Shown here: piece by piece, positions 17,519 to 27,614 of the stretch | Numbering within the stretch: position 1 is the first letter of the stretch | Layout: the number at the start of each line of letters is the position of its first letter | Assembly: GCF_003258315.1 (NCBI RefSeq) | Contig: NZ_CP030032.1 | Coordinates: 3,036,001-3,100,000 of the forward strand | From: Bradymonas sediminis | GTDB lineage: Bacteria > Myxococcota_A > Bradymonadia > Bradymonadales > Bradymonadaceae | Direction of reading: 5' to 3' | DNA length: 64,000 nucleotides | Notes under the pieces: model-generated | The model's input: the letters and a program-made list of their open reading frames with translations, nothing else | What the model was told of the DNA's origin: nothing | Databases searched by the model: none | Program-made: the position numbers and the translations under genes

Positions 17519-17889
17519 GGGTTCTCCCTAAATGGGCTATATTAAACTAAAAAGTAGGTCTCACATAATACAATAGCCGGCCCCGATACACCGATCAATT
17601 CGGTATATGCGAAACAGACGTATGCGCTACAGAGTCGGCTATTTAGCTATCTTTGAACTTTCTGTCAAACCCGCTTTGAAATCCTGCGCGCGGGTCCATA
17701 AAAGGTATCCGACACCCCGATCTACCACACCTGTGGGCGGGTCCTGGCGCCCGAGTTGCCCACTAATTTTTCGCGCGGCTTGCCGCGGCGCCCAAATTCC
17801 ATCAGACTCAGTCTATAAATTACACGCAATTCGTTTGTATGCGGGATCACAAAACCGACGAGCCCACCTGCGCGCGAGGGGACTTAACG
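17519..17889. other. Intergenic region, no gene seen
   Basis: This 371-bp spacer between divergent genes is AT-richer than its surroundings near 17530-17680, fitting promoters for both. I found no strong -35/-10 pair, RNA structure or repeat. Confidence 0.5.
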
Positions 17890-18567
17890 ATGCCAAAAAA
17901 GACGACGCCTCACTCTCAAAAGAGCAGCATCTTACGCCCGGAAGACCAGCAATCCGGGCTCGCTCCCCCCGATGACTTTCTGCTCAACCCGCATCCGGAC
18001 CCCACCGTTCAACTCTTTTTGGATGACCTTGAGCCCTACGAAGACCCGACCCGATCCGTGCCCCAGCAGCGCCTTTTAAATACGGCCTATGAAGACGCGC
18101 ATGATCACGACGACACCACTCAGAGCTTTGCGATTCCCCCCGAGCGCCTTGAGTCACTGGCCAGCAACCCGAAGATATCCTCCCCAGGCCGGCACGCAGA
18201 GGGCTCGAACCAGGTCGAGGTCTACGACCCGTTTATGACCCGCGAGACACCCGCGCCGGCGACGCCCCAGCACCGCCAGGGCCACGGCAAGCCGCGGGGT
18301 ACCGTGAAACAGCGAAGCACCATAAAGATGGGCCCGGTGGGCGTGCGCCCCCGCGCCGCGGCATACACCTCGCTGGAGTCCGACCAAACAGCAGCGCGCT
18401 TCGCCCCGGCCCAATTGCGCGATATCGATGAGGACGGCTTCCACCTCTTTGTTCTTCGCCCGGACGCGCAGGGACGCGTAGTGCTCCCGCGCAGCTTCTT
18501 CGGCGCGCAGGGGGACCCCCAGGGCGCGATGCTCCTGGTCAAAGCCAAAGTACTTCGCTCCGACTAA
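17890..18567 (+). CDS. Hypothetical protein
   Basis: A 225-aa protein of no family I recognise. It is hydrophilic and probably disordered over most of its length (Pro, Ser, Gln, Asp-rich; about 1-170). A compact C-terminal segment reads FHLFVLRPDAQGRVVLPRS and looks like a small beta fold. There is no signal peptide or membrane helix. An upstream ATG at 17839 is in frame, but the ATG at 17890 has GAGGGG about 8 nt before it. The same-strand neighbours downstream are small membrane proteins of unknown role. Confidence 0.65.
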   Translation: MPKKTTPHSQKSSILRPEDQQSGLAPPDDFLLNPHPDPTVQLFLDDLEPYEDPTRSVPQQRLLNTAYEDAHDHDDTTQSFAIPPERLESLASNPKISSPGRHAEGSNQVEVYDPFMTRETPAPATPQHRQGHGKPRGTVKQRSTIKMGPVGVRPRAAAYTSLESDQTAARFAPAQLRDIDEDGFHLFVLRPDAQGRVVLPRSFFGAQGDPQGAMLLVKAKVLRSD

Positions 18568-18696
18568 TTCACGCCGTTTATGCTTTGAAATCTATCGGGC
18601 ATCCGGCTATCGTCGCGCCGTCAGGTGCGCGATTATTTGGCCCGTCGGGGCGCCGCGTGAAACCCTCTCCCCCAAACTCCCCATCTCAGGCACTCA

Positions 18697-19176
18697 ATGA
18701 GCACGCACGACAAGGGCTCGCCCGACTCCAGCGCGACGCTGGTCTTATGGCTGGTCTGGGCCTCGATGCTTTTTAGCTTGATGGTCATGGCATCGGTCCC
18801 CCTTATTATACCGCCGCCCCCGGGCTTCGTCCCCTTCAGCATCGCCGCGGGCACCGTCCCGCCGATCGTGGTCATCCTGGCCGTGGCGAGCGCAATGCTC
18901 ATCGCAGTGCTTCGCAACGCGCGCAAAAAGCGCTACTTTGACCAGGCCGCGAGCTACGCGAGCGCCGAGGAAAAAGACAACGCCTATTTCACGATGGCGT
19001 TGACCACCTGGGTCATTTGCGAATTGGTGGGTGTCTTCGGGCTCGTAATAGGCTATCTCACCTTCGAGGCGCTCTTGGCTCTGCCATTTTTGCTCGTCGC
19101 CGCAACGCTATTGGGCATCTATCGCCCGAAATCGCCCGCGGCCGACGCAAACTCTTCGAAAGAGCCCCTCGACTGA
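18697..19176 (+). CDS. Small membrane protein, four predicted helices
   Basis: A 159-aa integral membrane protein. Hydrophobic segments lie at about 13-37, 46-70, 98-122 and 123-142, with a Lys/Arg-rich cytoplasmic loop between the second and third (NARKKRYFDQA). The first two helices are joined by a Pro-rich turn (IIPPPPGF). No family is recognised. The GC-rich third positions and the regular helix pattern support a real gene. It could be co-expressed with the next gene (90-bp gap). Confidence 0.65.
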   Translation: MSTHDKGSPDSSATLVLWLVWASMLFSLMVMASVPLIIPPPPGFVPFSIAAGTVPPIVVILAVASAMLIAVLRNARKKRYFDQAASYASAEEKDNAYFTMALTTWVICELVGVFGLVIGYLTFEALLALPFLLVAATLLGIYRPKSPAADANSSKEPLD

Positions 19177-19266
19177 CAAAGCAGACGACTCTATCGCATC
19201 CCCCCGCGCGCGCTGGCGACTCAATCCATGTTGCCTTTGCCTTTGCCTCCGGTGTACGAATAGCTC

Positions 19267-19617
19267 ATGAGTAGCGAAGCCCCCCAAAACCATCGCAATT
19301 CCAACCTCTACGTCCTCCTGCTTATCGCGATCACGATCGGCGGGACTGGCTTCTGGTTCTTTCTGAATCGCTGGGCCGCGGAACCGGTTGGACCGACCAT
19401 CGCCAAAGAATTCGCCGAAGATTTCGAGAAAGAGTGCTTCCTCGAACTCCAAGAAGAGCGCGAATGCCGCAAGCTCATCGGCCTGAACCATAGCGAGTGT
19501 CTCTTCGCCAACGTCGAGCGCGTCACCCCCGGCAGCGGCGACCAGGGCGGCGATATCAAGCACGACCGCGAGGGCTATATGACCTGCATGCGCGAGAAGA
19601 CCGGCGTTCGGCACTAG
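19267..19617 (+). CDS. Single-pass membrane protein with conserved-looking cysteines
   Basis: A 116-aa protein with a short polar start, one membrane helix (about 14-33, LYVLLLIAITIGGTGFWFFL) and an outer domain with four Cys spaced in CFLEL, ECRK, ECLF and TCMR, which could form two disulfides. The domain is helical and charged. No family is recognised. It sits downstream of another small membrane protein on the same strand. Confidence 0.62.
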   Translation: MSSEAPQNHRNSNLYVLLLIAITIGGTGFWFFLNRWAAEPVGPTIAKEFAEDFEKECFLELQEERECRKLIGLNHSECLFANVERVTPGSGDQGGDIKHDREGYMTCMREKTGVRH

Positions 19618-19779
19618 AGCATTCGGCCGGACCCGCTCCGCCGAAGCCTCCCGGCGAGCGCGCTGACCTCAGATGACGCGCGCCGCAACCGACACTATTG
19701 TCCCCCACACCCCGCTCAATTACGATAGCACCACCCGATTGAGCGAAACGACACGCCCACAATCAGGGCCCGAGTCGAG

Positions 19780-21402
19780 ATGTCAGCATTTAGCGATAAA
19801 TCCACAAATCATGTCCTGGGAGTCGAGACCTTCGTCGCGCGACTTCGCCTCGACAGCCGGGCCGGCGCCCGCCTGGCCAAGCGCCTGCACACCTATGACG
19901 CAGCGCTCGGCGCCGCCAACGCCCCGGGCGAGCTCGACAGCGAGCTCCGCCGTCTGCGCAGCGTTGATCGCTGGAGTGACGCGAGCGCCGAGACCCTCGA
20001 CCTGGCGCGCAAGGCCCTCGTCGAGCTCCCCGAGCTTGAGCGTCCTGCCCGCCAGCTGCGCGCCGAGCAGGTGCTGGGCGAGGCCGAACTATTCAGCGTG
20101 AAGCAATTCCTCTACTACGCGACTCAGCTCTTCAGCGCAGCGCCCGAGTTGCTCTTCGACTGGGGCCTGGGCCCCGCGGATGCCTCGCGCAGCGAGAAAT
20201 TAATGGGGGCCATTCACCCCCAGAAGAACCCCACGCCGCGGTTTCACCTGGCCGCCGAGCTTAGCGCCGAGCTGGAAACCGCCCGGGTGTCGCTGCGCCA
20301 GAACAAAAAGCTCGCCCGGCGTCTTCGGCGCGAACTCGAGAGCGCGATCGTCGCTGAATACGGCGGAAGCTTCGATATCCAGGGAAATTTTCGCGCCCCC
20401 GACGATCTTCAAATCGACGACCCACGCCTTCGCTATACCCCGAAGGCCTGCCACCTCGCCGACCCCCAACTCAACGCGCTGGATGCCCAAAACGACCGAC
20501 TTCAGGAAGAGATCGAGGCCCACGAATACGACCTGCGCGCGAAGCTAAGCAAACAGCTGCGCGCCTCGGTCGACTGGCTAATCGGCGTGGAGCGCGTCTT
20601 CGCCGACTTCGACCTTCGCCTCGCGAAGGTGCGCCTGCGCCGCGAAATCAACGGCTGCTGGGCGGCGCGACGCGCGTCGCCCGGACTTCGTATCGAGCAG
20701 GGCCGCGAACCCGAGGTCCACGCCGCCCTGCAGGCTCAAGGCCAGTCGATGCAGGCGGTCGACCTGGACCTCGACGCGCGCCCCGCCGTAGTCAGCGGTC
20801 CGAATATGGGCGGAAAATCCGTCCTCCTTCGCCTCATCGGTCTTTGCCAATGGTGCGCACAGCACGCGATGCCGGTGCCCGCCGCCCATTTTGACTATTC
20901 GCCGGTCTCCGCCATAATCTATGTCGGCGCCGAGGAGACGGTCCACCGCCAGAGCACCCAGGGGCTCTCGTCATTTGGCCGCGAGGTCAAACGACTGGTG
21001 AAATATTGGGACGCGCCCGCGGATGCGACGCGCCTGTGGCTGCTCGATGAGGTCGGACGCGGCACGCACCCCGATGAAGGGGCCGACATCGCCCTTGAGG
21101 TCATCGAAAGCCTGAGCGCGCGGGGCGATCGCGTGGTCGCGGCCACTCACTTTCCCCGGGTCGCAGCCATGAAATCGGCGCAACGTCTGCGCATCGCAGG
21201 GCTCCGTGACCCGGCGAAGCTGGAACCTCTGCTCGCCGATGACACCCTTGACGTGCAATATGCGTTGCGCGCGGCCATGGACTATCGCCCCATTTGCGCC
21301 GACACTAGCTTCGGCGGGCAAGCCGAAGTGCCCCGCGACGCGCGCCTTGTCGCGCGGGCGCTGGGGCTTAATTTGCACAAAAATTCGACATCATCGGATT
21401 AA
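19780..21402 (+). CDS. MutS-family ATPase lacking mismatch-recognition domain
   Basis: A 540-aa protein whose C-terminal third is a MutS ATPase: Walker A GPNMGGKS (340-347), signature-like STQGLSSFGREVKRL, Walker B LWLLDEVGRGTHPDEGA (about 421) and the H-loop AATHFPR. The N-terminal half is helical (lever/core-like) and has no MutS mismatch-binding domain I, no Phe-x-Glu motif, and no Smr nuclease domain. In general plan it resembles the MutS-like reactivase KamC of lysine 5,6-aminomutase clusters, but no kamD/kamE is present here, so that role is only a possibility. The ATG at 19780 has a weak site. A small acidic gene follows 14 bp later. Confidence 0.82.
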   Translation: MSAFSDKSTNHVLGVETFVARLRLDSRAGARLAKRLHTYDAALGAANAPGELDSELRRLRSVDRWSDASAETLDLARKALVELPELERPARQLRAEQVLGEAELFSVKQFLYYATQLFSAAPELLFDWGLGPADASRSEKLMGAIHPQKNPTPRFHLAAELSAELETARVSLRQNKKLARRLRRELESAIVAEYGGSFDIQGNFRAPDDLQIDDPRLRYTPKACHLADPQLNALDAQNDRLQEEIEAHEYDLRAKLSKQLRASVDWLIGVERVFADFDLRLAKVRLRREINGCWAARRASPGLRIEQGREPEVHAALQAQGQSMQAVDLDLDARPAVVSGPNMGGKSVLLRLIGLCQWCAQHAMPVPAAHFDYSPVSAIIYVGAEETVHRQSTQGLSSFGREVKRLVKYWDAPADATRLWLLDEVGRGTHPDEGADIALEVIESLSARGDRVVAATHFPRVAAMKSAQRLRIAGLRDPAKLEPLLADDTLDVQYALRAAMDYRPICADTSFGGQAEVPRDARLVARALGLNLHKNSTSSD

Positions 21403-21416
21403 TCGGAAAAGATATT

Positions 21417-21668
21417 ATGACGGACGAAAAAGAGATTAGAATCTCGGGAAGATCGCTTAAAGCCCTGGTGCGCGCGGCCGAAACCCCGGGGATTGGCTTT
21501 GCGCTCAAGGAGCGGCTGATGTCTCAGATGGGGCTCGACGCGCTCTTTGAGATGGACCTTCGGGACCAGGGCGAGCCGGCCCTATCACCGACAATGCCCG
21601 AAGTTGACCCGCAGATTGGCGTCTTCTCCTTCGAATTCGAATCGGATTTCGACTTCGAGTCGGACTGA
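21417..21668 (+). CDS. Small acidic protein next to the MutS-like ATPase
   Basis: An 83-aa protein with a helical, mildly basic N-terminal half (ISGRSLKALVRAAETPGIG) and an acidic tail of alternating Phe/Glu/Asp ending in FDFESD. No family is recognised. It sits 14 bp after the MutS-family gene and 14 bp before the amidase gene, so all three may form one transcript. A partner or regulator of the ATPase is an inference from position only. The coding call rests on the tight spacing and the absence of other frames. Confidence 0.55.
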   Translation: MTDEKEIRISGRSLKALVRAAETPGIGFALKERLMSQMGLDALFEMDLRDQGEPALSPTMPEVDPQIGVFSFEFESDFDFESD

Positions 21669-21682
21669 ATTTATCTGGATAT

Positions 21683-23116
21683 TTGAACATGTTCTTTGCT
21701 GATCTCCGAATGACCGCCCGAGACTATGCCCGCGCCTATCGCGATGGGTCACGCACGCCCGAAGATGTCGCCGAGGCGGCGCTTAGGGCGGTTCGCCAGG
21801 CCCAGCAACGCCGGCGCCCCCTCGACGCGTTTGTGACCCTCGACGAGCAAGACGTGCGCCGCCAGGCCGCCGCATCGACCCAGCGCTTTGCCGAGAACAA
21901 CCCGCTCGGCCCGCTCGACGGCGTCCTGATCGCGATCAAAGACGAATTTGACGTCAAGGGCTACCGCACCAGCGTCGGGACGACCTTCCGCGGCAAAACA
22001 CGCGCGTCCGAAGATGCCGCCGCGGTCGCACGCCTGCGCGAGGCCGGCGCCATCATCTTTGGCAAGACGGCGATGCACGAGATTGGCTTTGGCGGCACCG
22101 GCATTAACGCCAAGCATATCACCGCCCGAAACCCCCATGACCTTCGCCGCTGCGCGGGCGGCTCGTCGAGCGGCTCGGCGGCGGTGGTCGCCGCCGGCAT
22201 CTGCCCGATCGCGCTGGGCAGTGACGCCGGCGGGTCGGTCCGCATCCCCGCCGCGTTCTGCGGCATCTACGGACTCAAGCCCACCTTCGGGCGCATCCCG
22301 ACCACGGGCGGCTCGATGCTCGCCTGGTCACTCGACCACCTCGGCCCGCTCGGGGCGAGCGTCGACGACCTCGCCCTCTTCTACGACGCCACGGTCGGCG
22401 CCGATGCGGGTGACGAGAACACCCGCCACGCCCCGCGCCCGGTCGAGGTCGGCCCCTTGCAGCCCCCGGAGCTCAGCACCCTTCGCTTCGCCTGGAGCGC
22501 GCAGATGGGAAAGGATGCACAGGCGCCGATTCCGCACCTTTTCTCCACCGCGATCGCCCAACTCAAGGAGCACGGAGCGCATGTCGAAGAGCGCGTTGTC
22601 CCGCATATCCAGCAGGCTCAGCGGGTCGGCTTCGTGACGCTGGCCAGTGAAGCCGCCGCGAGCCAGCGCGACTGGCTGCCCAAATATCGAGAGCAATATA
22701 ATTGGGACACCCGCCTGCTCCTGGCTATAGGCGCGCGCATCAGCTCCCAGCAATATCTCCACGCCCAGCGCGTGCGCACCATTGTGCGCAACGAATTCTT
22801 CAAGCTCTTTGAAGACTTCGACTATTTTATCACGCCCACCACCGGCCTGGTCGCCCCAGAGATCACCAAAGCCTCGCTGGACACCGGCGAAGTTGACTCC
22901 CGCATCAATGAATACGTGTCGCGCTATACGTTTTTGGGCAATGTGACCGGCTTCCCCTCAGTCACCATTCCCTGCGGCACCGACGCCGACGGGATGCCCG
23001 TGGGCCTCATGATCACCGCCGCGCCCTGGAAAGAAAAAGAGCTCCTTAACGCCGCGGCGGCCTGTGACCAGGTCATGCCGCTCATCGACCGCCCCAAGCT
23101 CTTCTTCGATATCTAA
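21683..23116 (+). CDS. Amidase-signature family hydrolase
   Basis: A 477-aa enzyme hydrolysing amide bonds with a Ser-cis-Ser-Lys triad: Lys86 (AIKDEFD), cis-Ser161 (CAGGSSSGSAA) and nucleophile Ser185 (GSDAGGSVRIPA), with the expected 24-residue spacing. It is cytoplasmic, with no signal peptide. It is GatA-like in size but has no gatB or gatC beside it, so I prefer a stand-alone amidase of unknown substrate. A bidirectional terminator separates it from the convergent MATE gene. Confidence 0.92.
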   Translation: MNMFFADLRMTARDYARAYRDGSRTPEDVAEAALRAVRQAQQRRRPLDAFVTLDEQDVRRQAAASTQRFAENNPLGPLDGVLIAIKDEFDVKGYRTSVGTTFRGKTRASEDAAAVARLREAGAIIFGKTAMHEIGFGGTGINAKHITARNPHDLRRCAGGSSSGSAAVVAAGICPIALGSDAGGSVRIPAAFCGIYGLKPTFGRIPTTGGSMLAWSLDHLGPLGASVDDLALFYDATVGADAGDENTRHAPRPVEVGPLQPPELSTLRFAWSAQMGKDAQAPIPHLFSTAIAQLKEHGAHVEERVVPHIQQAQRVGFVTLASEAAASQRDWLPKYREQYNWDTRLLLAIGARISSQQYLHAQRVRTIVRNEFFKLFEDFDYFITPTTGLVAPEITKASLDTGEVDSRINEYVSRYTFLGNVTGFPSVTIPCGTDADGMPVGLMITAAPWKEKELLNAAAACDQVMPLIDRPKLFFDI

Positions 23117-23145
23117 GGGCGCCGCGAACGAGCTTCGAGCAAAAC

Positions 23146-23183
23146 AAAAGGAGCAACCATCCCGCGATGGTTGCTCCTTTTTT
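23146..23183. terminator. Bidirectional rho-independent terminator
   Basis: A 14-bp stem (23147-23160 with 23167-23180) has a 6-nt loop. It is followed by T6 on the plus strand and, across an AAAAC tract, by TTTTG on the minus strand. It lies between the convergent amidase and MATE genes. Confidence 0.92.
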
Positions 23184-23200
23184 AATTTTTCACCCAAGCT

Positions 23201-24565
23201 TTATTCGGCAGCCGCGACCGCCGGAACGCCGCTGAGCCGCCAGCCATTCTTATTGAATCGCCACAGCATCAATAGCCCCAGCGCGGTGATCTCGGCGGTC
23301 ATGCCAAACCATGCGCCCACCGCGCCGCCGTCCATCACGACACCGAAAAGATAGCTCGATGGCAGCAGCACGAACCACGAGCAGGCGATGCCACCCAACA
23401 TCGTAAAGCGGGTGTCGCCGACGCCGTTGAGCGCGCCGATGGCGACCATGGCGAGGGCGTCAAATATCTGGAAGAACGCCGCGATCAACAGGAGCTTTCC
23501 GCCCAGCTCGATGACCATTGGATCATCGGTAAAGAGGCTTACGATCTGGGAGTTGAAGCTAAAGAAGACCACCGCGCACGCGCCCATCACCCCGAGGGCG
23601 AGGAATAGGGTCGAGAGAAAGGATTTTCGAACTTCGTCCAATTTGTTGGCGCCCAGGTATTGGCCGGTCAAAATGGTCGCGGTTTCGCCCAGTCCATATC
23701 CCGGCAAAAAGCTGATACTCATCACCTTCAACGCGATCTGATGCGCCGCGACTTGCTCTTCGCCCATGCGCGCCAGGAACGCGGTAAACGCGGCAAACGC
23801 CCCGATATTGACCGCGGAGCGCACCCCGATCGGCAAGCCAATGCGCAACAACTCGGGCACGAAGCTCCACTGAATATTGCGAACCCAACCGACACGCCGC
23901 ACGAAGACGCCAAACGCGATGACCATGCCCAAAACCTGGGCGACGACGGTCGCGACCGCCGCGCCCTCTACGCCCATCGCGGCGATGGGCCCCCAACCAA
24001 AGATGAGGATGGGGTCCAGGATAATATTCACCGCGTTCGCCACGAGGTTGATCTTCATGGGTGTGCGCGTGTCGCCGGTGCCCTGGAAATAGTCGCAGAG
24101 CGCGACCATGGCGTAGACGAAGAAGGCGCCGAGCACGCGGATCGAGAAATAGTCGCCGGCGATGGCCTGCACCTGCGCCGAGCCGCCCATAATCGCGAAG
24201 ATCGGTTCGCCGAGGAGCGCCGTCGAGGCGACCATGATCCCCAGCGGAATCGCGATCAGCGTGCCAACCCAACCGGCCATCTTCGCGTCGTCGTGGCGCT
24301 TGGCCCCGGTCGCCTGCGAGCTCATGACCTTGGTGCCGTGCAGGACGCCCATAAAAAATGAGTTGAACAAAAAGACGACGATGGTCGCGATACCCACCGC
24401 GGCCAACTCGGTCTTGCCGAGCCACCCGACGAATAGCGTGTCGGCCACGTCCATCGCAGTATATGACAGCATCGCGATCACGATCGGCCACCCAATATGC
24501 GCGGCCTCGCGGAGGCTGCCTGCCGCGTATACTCGCCGTGGATTCGACCTGGATTTCATGCTCAT
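23201..24565 (-). CDS. MATE-family multidrug/toxin efflux transporter
   Basis: A 454-aa inner-membrane antiporter expelling cationic or aromatic compounds with Na+ or H+. About twelve hydrophobic helices lie in two similar halves, each with the MatE pattern. The first half carries the family-typical DVADTLFVGWLGKTELAAVG and FQGTGDTRTPMKINL segments, and the second repeats a similar turn (LNGVGDTRFTMLGG). The basic N-terminus (MKSRSNPRRV) is cytoplasmic. Start 24565 has AGGT upstream; an ATG two codons later is equally possible. A long antisense-side frame within it is a shadow. Substrate unknown. Confidence 0.93.
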   Translation of the reverse strand: MSMKSRSNPRRVYAAGSLREAAHIGWPIVIAMLSYTAMDVADTLFVGWLGKTELAAVGIATIVVFLFNSFFMGVLHGTKVMSSQATGAKRHDDAKMAGWVGTLIAIPLGIMVASTALLGEPIFAIMGGSAQVQAIAGDYFSIRVLGAFFVYAMVALCDYFQGTGDTRTPMKINLVANAVNIILDPILIFGWGPIAAMGVEGAAVATVVAQVLGMVIAFGVFVRRVGWVRNIQWSFVPELLRIGLPIGVRSAVNIGAFAAFTAFLARMGEEQVAAHQIALKVMSISFLPGYGLGETATILTGQYLGANKLDEVRKSFLSTLFLALGVMGACAVVFFSFNSQIVSLFTDDPMVIELGGKLLLIAAFFQIFDALAMVAIGALNGVGDTRFTMLGGIACSWFVLLPSSYLFGVVMDGGAVGAWFGMTAEITALGLLMLWRFNKNGWRLSGVPAVAAAE

Positions 24566-25067
24566 AACACTTACCTAATTCCGCTTCGACAGACCCATTT
24601 TTGTATGGCGTTGTCGGCCGAAGCACTTACCCTTGGCAGCAAAATCACTGCCTTAAAAAAACAAAAAAACCGCCGGCATTGGAGATGCCTGCGGCCTCTA
24701 AAGGCGACGGAGTATTCGCGTCATTATCAACGCACCATAGCTCCCAGCAGGCGGCGATTCCGGTCGCCACCGCAAATAATTTGAAACCAAATGCTCAGAA
24801 AAACACCTCGCTGCGTTGGAGAAACGGTCCCGCCAATCATCGTCGAATTTTTCTGCATGCGACCTACCTTTTGCGAAGAAATCTCAAATCTTGCTGCGCC
24901 TACGCTCGCTGCCGGCAAATCCCCGCGCGAACAACCGACCTCCAACATAATTGAAAACGTGGGTCAAGCGGATACTGAGCAATCCCAAAATCAGACGCGC
25001 CCCGCGATTTGAAATCGCGGGGCGCGTCGATTTTGCGGGCGGGATTTAAAGCAATACGCCGTGCAAA
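24566..25067. other. Intergenic region with low-GC conserved-looking stretch
   Basis: This 502-bp gap between the MATE and clpA genes is notably AT-richer than its neighbours. Near 24753 it has a short hairpin, GGCGA/TCGCC around a 6-nt loop. The rest has open frames on both strands (24727-24948 minus, 24791-25012 plus) but no ribosome-binding site or known motif. The clpA terminator lies at its right end. A small RNA or old insertion cannot be excluded. Confidence 0.5.
24994..25028 (-). terminator. Strong hairpin, probable clpA terminator
   Basis: A perfect 17-bp inverted repeat (24994-25010 with 25012-25028) is followed by TGATTTT on the minus strand and GATTTT on the plus. It lies 40 bp after the clpA stop codon. 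The T-tract is interrupted. Confidence 0.7.
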
Positions 25068-27437
25068 TTATTCCTCTTTGGTCGCATTGCCCAGGACCAC
25101 GTCCGGATCGACATCTTCGTCAATCGTCGCCGTGACGACCTCGTCGGCGGCGTCCTCTTCGGGCGGGTCGTTGGGCTCATACTCAAAGATAAAGTCACCC
25201 GAGTCACCGAGCAGCACGTGGACGGTGCCGCCGTATTGAAGCTGGCCGAAGAGAATCTCCTCTGCCAACGGGCGCTTGATGCGCTCCTGAATGACACGTG
25301 CCAGCGGTCGCGCGCCGAGCAATTCGTCGTAACCCTCGGTGGCCACCAGGTTGCGCGCGGCCGGGCTCAGCTCGATATGCACGTTGCGGTCGGAGAGCTG
25401 GAACTCGAGCTCGCTGACGAATTTGTCGACGACCATCGCGACCACTTCGGTGGGGAGCGGGTCGAAGATTACGGTCGCGTCCAGCCGGTTTCGGAACTCC
25501 GGCGGGAATTGCTTCTCGATGGCCTTGACCGATTTATCCACGTCGACGCCGCGGCCGAAGCCAACGACATTCTGCGCCATATCGGCGGCCCCAGAGTTAC
25601 TGGTCATGATGACCGTGACGTTTCTGAAGTCGGCCTCGCGCCCGTTATTATCAGTCAGGCGCGCGGTATCCATGACCTGCAACAGGATATTGAAGATATC
25701 CGGATGGGCCTTCTCAATCTCATCGAGGAGCAAGACGCAATGCGGGTTATTGCGGATCTTCTCGGTGAGCAGGCCACCCTGATCATAGCCAACGTAGCCG
25801 GGAGGCGCGCCGATAAGCCGGCTCACGGCGTGGCGCTCCATATACTCACTCATGTCGAATTGGATAAATTCGACGCCCAGACCGCTGGCGAGTTGACGCG
25901 CGACCTCGGTCTTACCGACGCCGGTGGGGCCGGCGAAGAGGAAGCTGCCGACGGGCTTGTCGGCCCGGGTCAGGCCGGCGCGGTTCATCTTCACCGCGCT
26001 GACCACTGCCTCAATCGCGCGGTCCTGGCCAAAGACGTTGTCTTTCAGGCCAGCCTCAAGCTCCTGGAGGCGCTGCTTCTCGCTGCCCTTGATCTTGATA
26101 TCCGGGATGCGGGCGATCTTGGCCACGACATGCTCGATATCGGGCACATCAATCAGGCTTCCGGAGAAGAGTTCGGGGTGCACCCGGTGGCGCGAGCCCA
26201 CCTCATCGATCACGTCGATGGCGGTGTCCGGCAGCGCGCGGTCCCGGATATGTTTATGCGCCAACTCGACCGCCATCTCGATGGCCGCGTCGGTATATTT
26301 CACCTCGTGGAAGTCCTCGTAATACTTCTTGATCCCCTTGAGGATCGTGAAGGCTTCCTCTTTGGTCGGCTCGAGTACGTCGATCTTCTGGAAGCGCCGG
26401 GCCAGGGCGCGGTCACGCTCGAAGGTCTTTCGGTACTCTTCCTGGGTGGTCGAGCCGATGCATTTCAGGCTGCCCTCGGCCAGGGCGGGCTTGAGAATAT
26501 TGGAGGCGTCCATGGTGCCGCCGCTGGTCGCGCCGGCGCCCACGATGGTGTGAATCTCGTCGATAAAGAGGACGGCGCCCGGCTCCTTTTTCAGCGCGTT
26601 CATCACGGCCTTAAGGCGCTGCTCGAATTGGCCACGGAATTTGGTCCCCGCCAAAAGCCCGCCCATATCGAGCGAGTAGATCTTGGCGTTAACCAGCACC
26701 TCGGGCACCTCGCCCAGGGCGATTTTACGCGCCAGCCCTTCCGCAATCGCGGTCTTACCGACGCCGGGCTCACCGACAAAGATCGGGTTATTCTTGCGGC
26801 GCCGGCACAGGACCTGGATGGTGCGGTCGATCTCGTGGGCGCGCCCGATCAGCGGGTCAATCTCGCCGTTATGGGCGCGCTTTACCAGGTCGGAGCAATA
26901 CGCTTGTAGTGGGTTTTGCAAGGCTTCGGCCTCCTGGTCGTCGCCGGGAAACCCAGCGCCCCATCCCGGATCTGGCTCGTCGCCGCCCTCTTCTTCCGCG
27001 TCGTCGATCTTGGAGATTCCATGGGAGAGATAGCTAACAATATCAAGCCGGCTGACACCCTGCTCCTGCAGAAAATACACCGCGTGGGAGTCCGGCTCGC
27101 TGAAGATGCTCACGAGCACATTGCCGCCGTCGACCTCGCTTTTACCCGAGGAGCGCACGTGCATGATCGCGCGCTGCATCACCCGCTGAAACGCGATCGT
27201 CTGCACCGGCTCGCTGCCGACGCCTTCGGATAGGGTGTCGACGTTGGTGTCCAGGAATTCTTCCAGGTCTGCCTTCAACTTGCCGAGATTACATCCCACG
27301 CTTTTTAAGATCTTGCGCGTCGTCTCATCGAAGCAGAGCACATATAAGAGGTGCTCAAGGGTCAAATATTCGTGGCGGCGCTGGCGAGCTTCGCGCACGG
27401 CCGCCGAAAGGGCTATTTCCAAGTCGCGCTGGATCAT
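25068..27437 (-). CDS. clpA: ATP-dependent Clp protease ATP-binding subunit ClpA
   Basis: A 789-aa AAA+ unfoldase feeding proteins to ClpP. The N-terminal Clp_N repeats (about 1-150) are followed by AAA-1 (Walker [14 protein letters not shown], about 222; Walker B VLFIDEIH), AAA-2 ([13 protein letters not shown], about 504; [13 protein letters not shown]) and the D2 small domain. There is no ClpB-type middle coiled coil, and a VGF tripeptide sits where ClpA/ClpX have the ClpP-binding IGF/IGL loop (about 625). The acidic tail (about 750-789) is longer than in E. coli ClpA (758 aa). It follows clpS by 177 bp on the same strand, the usual pairing for the N-degron pathway. clpP is not in the window. 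Confidence 0.96.
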   Translation of the reverse strand: MIQRDLEIALSAAVREARQRRHEYLTLEHLLYVLCFDETTRKILKSVGCNLGKLKADLEEFLDTNVDTLSEGVGSEPVQTIAFQRVMQRAIMHVRSSGKSEVDGGNVLVSIFSEPDSHAVYFLQEQGVSRLDIVSYLSHGISKIDDAEEEGGDEPDPGWGAGFPGDDQEAEALQNPLQAYCSDLVKRAHNGEIDPLIGRAHEIDRTIQVLCRRRKNNPIFVGEPGVGKTAIAEGLARKIALGEVPEVLVNAKIYSLDMGGLLAGTKFRGQFEQRLKAVMNALKKEPGAVLFIDEIHTIVGAGATSGGTMDASNILKPALAEGSLKCIGSTTQEEYRKTFERDRALARRFQKIDVLEPTKEEAFTILKGIKKYYEDFHEVKYTDAAIEMAVELAHKHIRDRALPDTAIDVIDEVGSRHRVHPELFSGSLIDVPDIEHVVAKIARIPDIKIKGSEKQRLQELEAGLKDNVFGQDRAIEAVVSAVKMNRAGLTRADKPVGSFLFAGPTGVGKTEVARQLASGLGVEFIQFDMSEYMERHAVSRLIGAPPGYVGYDQGGLLTEKIRNNPHCVLLLDEIEKAHPDIFNILLQVMDTARLTDNNGREADFRNVTVIMTSNSGAADMAQNVVGFGRGVDVDKSVKAIEKQFPPEFRNRLDATVIFDPLPTEVVAMVVDKFVSELEFQLSDRNVHIELSPAARNLVATEGYDELLGARPLARVIQERIKRPLAEEILFGQLQYGGTVHVLLGDSGDFIFEYEPNDPPEEDAADEVVTATIDEDVDPDVVLGNATKEE

Positions 27438-27614
27438 GGCTATTGTTCTCGGTCAGGGATTCCGCCAAACGGTTTCTCGCCGCGGCGTTTTCATCGAATC
27501 TGAGTATCTATGCGTCTCTATAAAACAGCATCCGTCACATCGTCGGCTTCATCAGTGCGCCACCCACCTCTCATACGACGGCGGGGTTAAATCAAACGCG
27601 CGAGCCCATTGAAT

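Noticed and set aside
16193..17545. 450-codon plus-strand frame opposite the C1A protease
   Set aside because: Antisense shadow; the protease on the minus strand has a lipobox and complete catalytic residues.
23559..24626. 355-codon minus-strand frame overlapping the MATE gene
   Set aside because: It is a frame-shifted shadow rich in Arg, with no motif, while the MATE frame has clear family features.
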